A stretch of 64,000 bases of DNA from JAAYZQ01 sp034428935. GTDB taxonomy: Bacteria; Chloroflexota; Anaerolineae; JAAYZQ01. Positions 25,921-34,025 of this stretch are shown here, piece by piece. Below the pieces are notes generated by a model. It did not search any database. It saw only the letters and a program-made list of their open reading frames with translations, and had not been told where the DNA came from. The DNA lies in assembly GCA_034428935.1 (NCBI GenBank), contig DAOUHB010000023.1, positions 5,501 through 69,500 of the forward strand. The letters are read 5' to 3'. The first letter of the stretch is position 1, and each line of letters begins with the position of its first letter. The translations under genes and the position numbers were made by a program.

Positions 25921-28446
25921 ATGAAGCCCAACATGGTACTCTGTCTGTTTTTTGTTATGAGTCTGGTGCTCTGCCTGGTGCCGGCCTCAAGTGTGCAGCC
26001 CGCGGCGGCAGCCGCCCTTGCCAGGAGCGTCGATGGGGCGAGCGGGTCGTACGTCGCCTTTGACCCGAGCGCCGGAGGCGAGTCCTGCTACGTGCCGCAC
26101 CGGGCTCAAACCTTCTGCTTCAAGGCCGAATCGTTCACCACCGAGGGCCACGTTTCTTCAGGCGTGATCCAGCGCTTCCCGTCCGATTGGACGGTGACCC
26201 GCAGCAACCTGGCCGGCACGCCGGCCTGCACGGGCGGTGGGGCCTTTGCCGCAGAATACGATACCTTTGCGATATCACCGAACGAAGCCGGGAATTATCA
26301 CCTACGCTACCCGGCAATGGTTGACAACTGCGTCGCCCACTACTGCTACGAAGTGGTGACCGGCGCAGGCATATCGGACGCGAGCGTGTCCTGGTTCTGG
26401 ACCGGTGCCATGGACGGCCCAGCCCCCTTGTTTCCCTGCTCCTCCGACGGTTACCAGCCGGCCGGGTTCTCTGCCTGCGACGAGAGTATCAAGCCCCCGT
26501 CCAGCGTGCCGGTGTGCACATCGCCGGATCCCTACCTCTCGGTTAGCCCGCCTTCCCTCGCCGTGGAGCAGTGCCCGGGCCAGGTGAGCGCGCAGCCGAT
26601 GCGAGTCTGCAACCTGGGCGCCGAACCCCTGACCTGGAGCCTTGGCGAAGGTGCCGAAACCGACTGGCTGAGCGAGGACCTGGCGAGCGGCACGCTGGAG
26701 ATGCTAGAATGCCAGGACTTGAGCGTCACCTTTGATGCGACAAAGCTGCCGCCGGGCACCTATAGCGCCGAGCTGCACTTTGACAGCAACGACCCCACCT
26801 CTCCCAGGGTGACCGTGCCGGGAAGCCTGGTCGTGCCCGAACCGGTCCACGACGTCTCCTTTTCCTGGGAGCCATCGAATCCCTATGCCGGGAACAGGAT
26901 GGTCTTTCGCGCCGCGGCCCAGGGCGTCGAGCCCATCTCTTACGCCTGGGACTTCCAGGAGGGCACTGCCTCCTCAGGGGCCGTGGTGTCGCAGCTCTAT
27001 GCCACACCGGGAGAGTACCTGGTGACGCTGACCGCCACCAACGCCTGCGGCCAGGAGAGCGCGCAGCGCACGGTAACGGTCGTCACCGGGCCTGTCCTTG
27101 AACTCGAGCCACCCGCGCTGTCGCCGCGGCAGTGCGGCGGCGCGCAGACCGAGCAGACGCTGCGCGTGTGCAACGCCGGCTCGGTGCCCCTCACCTGGAG
27201 CCTGGGCGAGTGGCCCACCTTCTCTTCGTCTGGCGGCCGCCAGCGGTCGGAGCAGATGGCCCAGAGCCCGGCCACCAGGCAGGCGGGTGAGCAACTCGTC
27301 CTACGCGCTGGCAGCCTTCAGCTCCCGACCTTGCAGCTCCCGGCGCCCCCTGTGCCGGCTGCCAGCCCCCTCGAGGCCGGCGCGGTGTTGTGGGACCAGA
27401 CTTCCGACTATACCGATGCGAGTCTGTCGAGCTCCTGGCCGAGCCTTGGGCCCGAACTCTATTCCGCCGACGACTTTCAGAACACGATGCTCTGGGCCAT
27501 CGACACCATCTTTGTTGCCGGCGTGGCGGGCATGACCCCCCTGGAGAGCGCCACCGCCTTACACTGGTGTATCTACCCCGACGCGGCGGGCGTGCCCGCC
27601 GGCTACCCGGGGGCCGGCGGCGAGACCTGGTGCTGGAGCACGCTGCCCGACGACCCGGCAGTGACCCACAGCGGCGGCCCCCTGGCGGGCGACGTCGTGC
27701 TCGACGTGACCGCCGCCCTTGGCGAACCCCTCTTTCTGACGCCCGGCCATTGGTGGCTCCTGGTCTATCCCGATTGGGCCATCTTTCCCGACGGCATCTG
27801 GGGCATGGCGAACGCAACGACGACGAACCTGAACAAGTCCCAGTGGATCGACCCGACCGACATGCTCGGCGTTGGCCTGACCGCGTGGACGCCCCCCCTC
27901 GACGCCGGGATTGTAGCCCACTGGGATCTCGGCTTTCGCCTGGAGGGCCAGGCGATTGCCCCTGGTATCGCCTGGCTGAACGAGGATACGGCCTCAGGCA
28001 CGGTGGCACCCGGCACCTGCCAGGACGTGACCGTGACGGTGGACTCGGCCGGGCTGGCGGTGGGCGAGTATCAAGCCCAATTGCTCATCAGCAGCGACGA
28101 TCCCGCCTTGCCCCTTGCCTTCGTACCCGTCGACCTCACCGTGGCCCGGTCGATCCGTAACGCCGGCTTTGTCTGGACGCCCCCCGACCCGGCAGCGGGA
28201 ACCCCCATCACCTTCGAGGCCACGGCCGAGGATGGCGCAAATGTCAGCTTCGAGTGGGATTTTGGCGATGAGGAAAGCGGGACAGGGGCGGTGGCGAGTC
28301 ACAGCTATGCCGCAGCGGGTGACTACCTGGTCTGGCTGACAGCCTCGGATGACACTTGCGGCGTGGCGCAGGCACAGCACACCGTGACGGTGCTCGAAGC
28401 GCAGCGCTACCGGATCTATTTGCCCATCGTGACCGGCGGGGACTGA
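25921..28446 (+). CDS. Secreted PKD-domain protein with BACON-like repeats
   Basis: An 841-residue exported protein. A signal peptide (residues 1-34, hydrophobic core then AAAAALA) is followed by an N-terminal domain of unknown type to about 200. A BACON/choice-of-anchor-like repeat spans about 206-306 ('LTWSLGE', 'WLSEDLASGTL'), and a PKD domain about 320-392 ('YAWDFQEG...YATPGEYLVTLTA'). A second BACON-like repeat starts near 394 and is interrupted by about 255 residues before resuming at 'WLNEDTASGTV' (about 684-740). A second PKD domain ends near 825. The protein ends 'YRIYLPIVTGGD', a YLP(I/L)V tail often seen on secreted Chloroflexota proteins. It is likely surface-associated in adhesion or binding; no catalytic residues were recognised. 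A terminator follows. Confidence 0.85.
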   Translation: MKPNMVLCLFFVMSLVLCLVPASSVQPAAAAALARSVDGASGSYVAFDPSAGGESCYVPHRAQTFCFKAESFTTEGHVSSGVIQRFPSDWTVTRSNLAGTPACTGGGAFAAEYDTFAISPNEAGNYHLRYPAMVDNCVAHYCYEVVTGAGISDASVSWFWTGAMDGPAPLFPCSSDGYQPAGFSACDESIKPPSSVPVCTSPDPYLSVSPPSLAVEQCPGQVSAQPMRVCNLGAEPLTWSLGEGAETDWLSEDLASGTLEMLECQDLSVTFDATKLPPGTYSAELHFDSNDPTSPRVTVPGSLVVPEPVHDVSFSWEPSNPYAGNRMVFRAAAQGVEPISYAWDFQEGTASSGAVVSQLYATPGEYLVTLTATNACGQESAQRTVTVVTGPVLELEPPALSPRQCGGAQTEQTLRVCNAGSVPLTWSLGEWPTFSSSGGRQRSEQMAQSPATRQAGEQLVLRAGSLQLPTLQLPAPPVPAASPLEAGAVLWDQTSDYTDASLSSSWPSLGPELYSADDFQNTMLWAIDTIFVAGVAGMTPLESATALHWCIYPDAAGVPAGYPGAGGETWCWSTLPDDPAVTHSGGPLAGDVVLDVTAALGEPLFLTPGHWWLLVYPDWAIFPDGIWGMANATTTNLNKSQWIDPTDMLGVGLTAWTPPLDAGIVAHWDLGFRLEGQAIAPGIAWLNEDTASGTVAPGTCQDVTVTVDSAGLAVGEYQAQLLISSDDPALPLAFVPVDLTVARSIRNAGFVWTPPDPAAGTPITFEATAEDGANVSFEWDFGDEESGTGAVASHSYAAAGDYLVWLTASDDTCGVAQAQHTVTVLEAQRYRIYLPIVTGGD

Positions 28447-28465
28447 GCAAGCCGAGCCGCGGATC

Positions 28466-28502
28466 GGGCCAGGGGGCGCCTGCCTCCCGGCCCGTCTTTT
28501 TT
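28466..28502 (+). terminator. Rho-independent terminator after the PKD gene
   Basis: A 12-bp GC-rich stem (28466-28477 with 28482-28493, one A-C mismatch and one G-U pair), 4-nt loop, then TCTTTTTT (28495-28502). It starts 20 bp after the PKD gene stop and separates it from the purine operon. Confidence 0.85.
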
Positions 28503-28567
28503 CCCGCCCCGGCTCGCCGCCCGGGTGCCTCCAACACGGCCGCCGGCGGTCCCTGGCCGTGCGCTAC

Positions 28568-28597
28568 TTGACCAATCCCCCGCCTGTCATGTATAAT
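28568..28597 (+). promoter_or_regulatory. Promoter of the purine operon
   Basis: TTGACC (28568-28573) and a perfect TATAAT (28592-28597), 18 bp apart, lie after the terminator and about 105 bp before the purS-purL start. The leader of roughly 95 nt ends in GGGGAGG and the ATG. I could not fit it to a purine riboswitch, and saw no clear PurR-type box. Confidence 0.75.
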
Positions 28598-28701
28598 GCC
28601 CCGCATGTAACCGGGGGCCTCAAACTTCAGGTCAGAAAACAAGGACTAGGGGTAAGACGAGGCAGATCCACTATATGTAGTACCCGTGAGGGGAGGCAGA
28701 G

Positions 28702-31641
28702 ATGCAGCATCGCATTGAAGTCTTTTGGTCGAACGATCTGCCCGATGGGCGGGCATCGAGCCTGCTTGCCCAACTCCAGCGCCTTGGCATCCGCACCGTC
28801 ACCCGGGTCCGCGTCAGCGACCTCTATTTCGTCCAGGGCCATCTGCCGGCCGCCGACCTGGAGCGCCTGGCCGTCGAGCTGCTGGTGGATCCCATCGTGG
28901 AGGGCTATCACCTGGAGCCCATCGACGTCGCCCGGCGGCGCGGCCCGGATGACGACCTGGCCATCGAAGTGGGCTACCATCCCGGTGTGACCGACCCCGT
29001 CGCCGACAACCTGCTGCGCCGCGCGCACCTCGTGGGCATCCACGGCCTGGCGGCGGCGGCCACCGGCAGGCGCTATGCCTTCGAGGGCACGCTCTCCCCC
29101 GCCGAGCTGCACACCATTGCCCGCGAGCTGCTGTGCAACGGCGTCATCCAATCGTATGCCCTGGGACCCATCAGCCCTGCGTTCCTGCCGGCCGCCGAGC
29201 CGTGCGACCTCGTGGAGCAGGTGCCCCTGTCCGGACTCGACGACGACGCCCTGGCCCGGCTCAGCGTCGAGCGCGTGCTCTTTCTGTCGGCGGCCGAGAT
29301 GCGCGCCATCCGCGACGAGTTTGCCCGCCTGGGGCGGGACCCCACCGACGTCGAGCTGGAGACCCTCGGCCAGACCTGGTCCGAGCACTGCCAGCACAAG
29401 ACATTCAAGGCGCCCATCGACTATACCTGCCACGGCGGCGTGCGCCGCGTGCTGCCTGCCGGCGAGGAGCCGGCGGCGCCCTACCGCGAATCCATCGACG
29501 GCCTGCTGCGCACCTACATCCGTGCCGCTACCGACGCCCTGGCCCGCCCCTGGGTCCGCTCGGCCTTTGTCGACAATGCCGGCGTCGTCGAATTCGACGG
29601 GGAGCACGAGGTGTCCTTCAAGGTCGAGACGCACAACCACCCGTCGGCCCTCGAGCCCTTTGGCGGGGCCAACACGGGCATCGGCGGCGTCATCCGCGAC
29701 GTCATCGGCGTGTCCCACCGGCCCATCGCCGCCACCGACGTGTTGTGCTTCGCGCCCCCCGATCTGCCGCCGGCCGAGATCCCCGACGGAACCCTTCACC
29801 CGCAGCGCATCGCCGAGGGCGTGGTGGCAGGCATCGAGGATTATGGCAACAAGATGGGCATCCCCACCGTCTCGGGGGCGGTGCTCTACGACCCGGATTA
29901 TGCCGCCAACCCCCTGGTCTACTGCGGCTGCGTGGGGCTGGCGCCCAGGGGCTCGCACCGCCGCGATCCGCGCCCCGGCGACCTTTGCGTCTCCCTTGGC
30001 GGGCGCACGGGCCGCGACGGGCTCCACGGCGCGACCTTTTCCTCGGCCGAGCTTTGCCACGACACCGGCACGACCGTGGGCAGCGTGGTACAGATCGGCG
30101 ATCCCATCGTCGAAAAGGCCGTCCTCGAAGCGGTCATGATCGCCCGCGACGAGGGCCTCTACACGGCCATCACCGACTGTGGCGCCGGCGGCTTTTCGTC
30201 GGCCGTCGGCGAAATGGGCCGCGACCTGGGCGTGGACGTGGACCTGGAGGGCGTCAGGTGCAAATATCCCGGCCTGCGGCCCTGGGAGATCTGGCTGTCG
30301 GAGGCACAGGAGCGCATGGTCATCGCCGTGCCCGAGCGCCACCTGCCGCGGCTCCAGGCCATTTGCGACGGCCTCGACGTGGACTGGAACGTCATCGGCC
30401 GCCTGGCCGGGCACGGGCGGCTGCGCGTGCATTATGGCGGCCGGCAGGTAGCCGACCTCGACATGGACTTCTTGCACGACGGCTGGTCGGCGGGCGGCAT
30501 GCGTGCCGAGTGGGCCCCGCCACGCCTGCCCGCGCCGGACCTGCCGCCCCCGTCAGACGCCACCGGGCTGTTGCTGCGCCTCCTGGCCCATCCCGACGTG
30601 GCGAGCAAAGAGCCCATCATCCGCCGCTACGACCACGAGGTGCAAGGCGCCACCGTCGTCAAGCCCCTCGCCGGCCCGGCGGCCGACGGACCGTCGGACG
30701 CCACCGTGCTCAAGCCCCTGGGGACGCGGGGGCCGGCGGGCACTGCCCTCGGCTGTGGCATCAACCCCCACTATGGCCGCCTCGACCCCTACGCCATGGC
30801 CTGGGCCGCCATCGACGAGGCGCTGCGCAACGTCGTCTGCACCGGCGCCGATCCCGACCGCGTTGCCCTGCTGGACAACTTTTGTTGGGGCAATCCCCAC
30901 CTGCCCGACCGCCTGGGCGGGCTGGTGCGCGCCGTCCAGGGCTGTCACGACGCCGCCCTGGCCTATGGCGCGCCTTTTATCAGCGGCAAGGACAGCCTCA
31001 ACAACGAGTACGTGGACCCCCACGGCGAAAAGCGCGCCATCCCGCCGACGCTCCTGATCTCGTCCCTCGGCATCGTGCCCGACGTGGAGCGCGCCGTGAC
31101 CATGGACCTGAAAGACGCCGGCAATTTGCTCTACGTCCTGGGCGAGACGCGGGCCGAGCTGGGCGGCTCCCTCTACCACCGGCTGCACGGCATCCCGGGC
31201 GGCGACGTCCCGGCGCCGGTGCCCGACGCCGCCGAGACGATGCGCGCCCTCCACGCCGCCATGGGCGCCGGGCTGGTGCGCGCCTGCCACGACGCCAGCG
31301 AGGGCGGGCTGGCGGTGGCGGCCGCCGAGATGGCCCTGGCCGGCCGCCTGGGCCTGGAGCTGAGCCTGGCCGACCTGCCCCGTGCCTCCGGCGTGGACCG
31401 CGACGACGTGGCGCTCTTTGCCGAAAGCTCCGGCCGCTTCCTGGTGGAGGTAGCGCCCGCCGGCGCCGTGGCCTTTGAGCAGGTCATGGCCGGCCGGCCC
31501 CACGCACCCCTGGGGCGCGTCGTGGCGGCAGAGGCAGGCGGCGGCGCCCGGTTGCACATCGCCGGCCTGCGCGGCGCGCCGGTCGTCGATTGCCCCGTTT
31601 CGCAATTGGTGTCGGCCTTCACCCGGTCCGAAGGGGCCTGA
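28702..31641 (+). CDS. purL: PurS-PurS-PurL fusion: phosphoribosylformylglycinamidine synthase
   Basis: FGAM synthase catalytic subunit (FGAR + Gln-derived NH3 + ATP to FGAM), 979 residues. Residues 1-75 and about 86-155 are two PurS-like domains ('LLVDPIVEGYHL' and 'LLCNGVIQSYAL' are the matching helix-strand ends). PurL follows from about 180: 'ETLGQTWSEHCQHKTF' near 220, 'KVETHNHPSALEPFGGANTGIGG' in two adjoining parts near 310, 'TDCGAGGFSSA' near 493 and 'HDASEGGLAVA' near 865. In B. subtilis one PurL binds a PurS dimer, and the N-terminus of the large proteobacterial PurL resembles such a dimer, so this is a large-type PurL without its glutaminase, which is encoded next as purQ. GGGGAGG supports ATG 28702. 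Confidence 0.92.
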   Translation: MQHRIEVFWSNDLPDGRASSLLAQLQRLGIRTVTRVRVSDLYFVQGHLPAADLERLAVELLVDPIVEGYHLEPIDVARRRGPDDDLAIEVGYHPGVTDPVADNLLRRAHLVGIHGLAAAATGRRYAFEGTLSPAELHTIARELLCNGVIQSYALGPISPAFLPAAEPCDLVEQVPLSGLDDDALARLSVERVLFLSAAEMRAIRDEFARLGRDPTDVELETLGQTWSEHCQHKTFKAPIDYTCHGGVRRVLPAGEEPAAPYRESIDGLLRTYIRAATDALARPWVRSAFVDNAGVVEFDGEHEVSFKVETHNHPSALEPFGGANTGIGGVIRDVIGVSHRPIAATDVLCFAPPDLPPAEIPDGTLHPQRIAEGVVAGIEDYGNKMGIPTVSGAVLYDPDYAANPLVYCGCVGLAPRGSHRRDPRPGDLCVSLGGRTGRDGLHGATFSSAELCHDTGTTVGSVVQIGDPIVEKAVLEAVMIARDEGLYTAITDCGAGGFSSAVGEMGRDLGVDVDLEGVRCKYPGLRPWEIWLSEAQERMVIAVPERHLPRLQAICDGLDVDWNVIGRLAGHGRLRVHYGGRQVADLDMDFLHDGWSAGGMRAEWAPPRLPAPDLPPPSDATGLLLRLLAHPDVASKEPIIRRYDHEVQGATVVKPLAGPAADGPSDATVLKPLGTRGPAGTALGCGINPHYGRLDPYAMAWAAIDEALRNVVCTGADPDRVALLDNFCWGNPHLPDRLGGLVRAVQGCHDAALAYGAPFISGKDSLNNEYVDPHGEKRAIPPTLLISSLGIVPDVERAVTMDLKDAGNLLYVLGETRAELGGSLYHRLHGIPGGDVPAPVPDAAETMRALHAAMGAGLVRACHDASEGGLAVAAAEMALAGRLGLELSLADLPRASGVDRDDVALFAESSGRFLVEVAPAGAVAFEQVMAGRPHAPLGRVVAAEAGGGARLHIAGLRGAPVVDCPVSQLVSAFTRSEGA

Positions 31642-31675
31642 GGACGTTGGCGCGAGCTGGAATGGAGGAAGGGAC

Positions 31676-31735
31676 GTGACGAACGCTGAACGACGGAATC
31701 GCAACGACGCCCGCCGCGCGGGTGGCCTGCCATGA
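31676..31735 (+). CDS. Possible 19-residue ORF coupled to purQ
   Basis: GTG 31676 follows GGAGG (31665-31669) and opens a 19-codon frame that ends at TGA 31733-31735, overlapping the purQ ATG as ATGA. purQ itself has no obvious ribosome binding site, so this short frame may deliver ribosomes to it. The peptide is highly basic and probably has no function of its own. Confidence 0.35.
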   Translation: MTNAERRNRNDARRAGGLP

Positions 31736-32508
31736 GCCGGCCCCGCGTCCTCGTTTTGCACGCCACGGGCACCAACCGCGACCGGGAGGCGGCCTGGGCG
31801 GTGAGCGCGGCCGGCGGCGACGCCGAGATCGTGCACGTCAACGCCCTGCGGGCCAACCCCGGGCGCCTGCACGCTGCTCAAATGCTCATTCTGCCCGGCG
31901 GCTTTTCCTACGGCGATAGCCTGGGCGCCGGTCGCCTGTGGGCCATCGACCTGCGCTGGCTCTTTCACGACGCCCTGGCGCGGTTCATCGAAGCGGGCAA
32001 GCCCGTCCTCGGCATTTGCAACGGCTTCCAGGCCCTCGTCAAGAGCGGCTGGTTGCCCGGCCCGCCCGGCGACGGCGCCCGCGCCACCCTGACGCGCAAC
32101 GCGTCGAACCGCTTCGAGTGTCGCTGGGTGTCGCTCCGGCCCACGCCCGGCAGCCCGTGCGTCTTTACCCGCGACCTGGAAGAGGCCATCTACTGCCCCG
32201 TAGCCCACGGTGAGGGGCGCTTTGTGCCGACCGACGGCGCCGCCTTGCAGCGGCTGGTGGTCAGCAAGCAGGTGGCCCTGACCTACGTCGACGGGCACGG
32301 CCGGCCCGCGTCCTATCCCCACAATCCCAACGGCTCGGTGGCGGGCATTGCCGGCATCTGCAACGAGAAGGGCAACGTCCTGGGCCTGATGCCCCACCCG
32401 GAAGACCACGTCCACCCGACGCAACACCCGTCCTGGACCCGAGGCCGGGGCGGCGGCCTGGGCCTGCCCCTCTTCCGGCGGGGCATCGACTATGCGCGGC
32501 AGTGCTAG
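31732..32508 (+). CDS. purQ: Phosphoribosylformylglycinamidine synthase glutaminase subunit PurQ
   Basis: Class I glutamine amidotransferase supplying ammonia to PurL, 258 residues (B. subtilis PurQ is about 227). The nucleophile is Cys96 in 'GICNGFQ', and the His/Glu pair is H222/E224 in 'MPHPED'. 'LPGGFSYGDSLGAG' near 54 is the oxyanion strand. 'LTRNASNRFECRW' near 120 is closer to the glutaminase domain of large PurL ('VRNTSDRFEAR') than to small PurQ, while the end ('NEKGNVLGLMPHPE') is PurQ-like, consistent with an intermediate architecture. Translation may be coupled to the short upstream frame. Confidence 0.93.
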   Translation: MSRPRVLVLHATGTNRDREAAWAVSAAGGDAEIVHVNALRANPGRLHAAQMLILPGGFSYGDSLGAGRLWAIDLRWLFHDALARFIEAGKPVLGICNGFQALVKSGWLPGPPGDGARATLTRNASNRFECRWVSLRPTPGSPCVFTRDLEEAIYCPVAHGEGRFVPTDGAALQRLVVSKQVALTYVDGHGRPASYPHNPNGSVAGIAGICNEKGNVLGLMPHPEDHVHPTQHPSWTRGRGGGLGLPLFRRGIDYARQC

Positions 32509-32533
32509 CAGCGGGGAAGAGGAGCGCACCGTG

Positions 32534-33508
32534 ATGGATGAGATGGATCGAGACACGTGGCAGGAGTACGTCCCCCTGGCCTTGGCGGGCCTCGAGCTGG
32601 CGTGGCCCCACGAGCGGACGCGGGGCAAGGTGCGCGAGATGTTCGCACTGTCCGGCGGCCGGCGCCTCATTGTCACCACCGACCGGCTATCGGCCTTTGA
32701 CCGGGTGCTGGCCGCCGTGCCGTTCAAGGGCCAGGTGCTCAACCAGCTCAGCGCCTTCTGGTTCGAGGGCACTGCCGGGCTGATCCCCAACCACCTCCTG
32801 GCCGTGCCCGACCCCAACGTCAGCCTGGTCCGCGACTGCACGCCGCTGCCCATCGAGGTCATTGTGCGCGGTTATATCAGCGGCACCACCCACACGGCCC
32901 TCTGGTATCGCTACTCCCTGGGCGAGCGGCGGATCTACGGCTACGACCTGCCCGACGGCCTGGTCAAGAACCAGCAGCTCCCGGCCCCCATCATCACCCC
33001 CACCACCAAGGCCCGCGCCGGCGAGCACGACGAGCGCATTGACTACTCCGAGGTCGTGTCCCGCGGCCTCCTCGACGCGGCAACCTGGGAGCGCGTCCAG
33101 GAGGCGGCCCTGGCCCTGTTCCGCCACGGCCAGGAAGTGGCGCGCCGCGGCGGTCTCATCCTCGTCGATACCAAGTACGAGTTTGGCCGCGATGCCGGCA
33201 GCAACCTGGTGCTCATCGACGAGGTTCACACGCCCGACAGCAGCCGCTTCTGGGTGGCCGCCAGCTACGAGGAGCGCCTGGCCGCCGGGCTGGAGCCCGA
33301 GAACCTGGACAAGGAGTTCATCCGCCTGTGGTACGCGGAGCAGGGCTACCGCGGCGACGGCGAGCCACCCGCTCCCCCGCCCGAGCTCCTCGCCCGAATG
33401 GCGGAGCGCTACGTGCGGCTCTACGAAATGCTGACGGGCCGGGCATTTGTGCCCGCGCCCTATCCCGCCGAGCCTCGCATCGCCGCCGCGCTGCGAGGCT
33501 ACCTGTAG
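32534..33508 (+). CDS. purC: SAICAR synthase PurC
   Basis: Phosphoribosylaminoimidazole-succinocarboxamide synthase (CAIR + Asp + ATP to SAICAR), 324 residues, of the longer yeast-like type (Ade1 is about 306). Signatures: 'GKVREMFAL' near 32, 'TTDRLSAFDRVL' near 50, 'VIVRGYISGT' near 110, 'LVDTKYEFG' near 210, and 'DEVHTPDSSRFW' near 230, a PurC signature. GAGGAG at 32519-32524 serves either GTG 32531 or ATG 32534; ATG is chosen. The gene lies 25 bp after purQ. Confidence 0.95.
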   Translation: MDEMDRDTWQEYVPLALAGLELAWPHERTRGKVREMFALSGGRRLIVTTDRLSAFDRVLAAVPFKGQVLNQLSAFWFEGTAGLIPNHLLAVPDPNVSLVRDCTPLPIEVIVRGYISGTTHTALWYRYSLGERRIYGYDLPDGLVKNQQLPAPIITPTTKARAGEHDERIDYSEVVSRGLLDAATWERVQEAALALFRHGQEVARRGGLILVDTKYEFGRDAGSNLVLIDEVHTPDSSRFWVAASYEERLAAGLEPENLDKEFIRLWYAEQGYRGDGEPPAPPPELLARMAERYVRLYEMLTGRAFVPAPYPAEPRIAAALRGYL

Positions 33509-33523
33509 ACACGGGAGGGTTCG

Positions 33524-34000
33524 ATGCTGGCAGTGATTATCATGGGATCGCCCGGCGACGAGCCGGTGGCCCGGCGCGCCTCCGCCGTCCTGGACGAGTT
33601 CGGCATCCCGTGGGAGATGCGCGTCGCCTCGGCCCACAAGACGCCCGGCCACGTCCTGGCCATGCTGGAAGCGTACGAAGCGGACCCGCGCCCCAAGGTC
33701 TATGTCACCATTGCCGGGCGGAGCAACGCCCTCAGCGGCCTGGTGGACGCCCAGGTGGCCGCCCCGGTCATTGCCTGCCCGCCCTACTCCGAGGCCTTTG
33801 CGGGCGGCGACGTCCTGTCGTCGCTGCGCGTGCCCTCCGGCGTCGCGCCCGCCGTCGTCCTGGAGCCGGAGGCCGCCGGCCTCCTCGCCGCCAAGATGCT
33901 CGGCCTGGCCGTGCCGTCCTTGCGCCGGGGGCTGGTCACCGCCCGCGATGCCCAGCGCCGCCGGCTGTTGGACGCCGACGCCGCCCTGCACGGCGCCTAG
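33524..34000 (+). CDS. purE: AIR carboxylase PurE, class II type
   Basis: A 158-residue PurE. It has 'MGSPGDEP' near the N-terminus, 'SAHKTP' (36-41) and 'IAGRSNALSG' (63-72). Class I PurE (N5-CAIR mutase) has 'SAHRTP' and 'GGAAHLPGM' here, whereas Treponema-type class II enzymes have 'SAHKT' and 'GRSNALSG'. Class II PurE carboxylates AIR directly with CO2 and needs no PurK. Consistent with this, purK is absent from an otherwise near-complete operon. GGGAGGG precedes ATG 33524. Confidence 0.92.
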   Translation: MLAVIIMGSPGDEPVARRASAVLDEFGIPWEMRVASAHKTPGHVLAMLEAYEADPRPKVYVTIAGRSNALSGLVDAQVAAPVIACPPYSEAFAGGDVLSSLRVPSGVAPAVVLEPEAAGLLAAKMLGLAVPSLRRGLVTARDAQRRRLLDADAALHGA

Positions 34001-34025
34001 CGCGTGAAAGTGTTGGTGAGCCAAG

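Noticed and set aside
28598..28701. Purine riboswitch in the leader of the purine operon
   Set aside because: The leader is about the right length, but I could not find the paired loops and conserved core of a purine aptamer.
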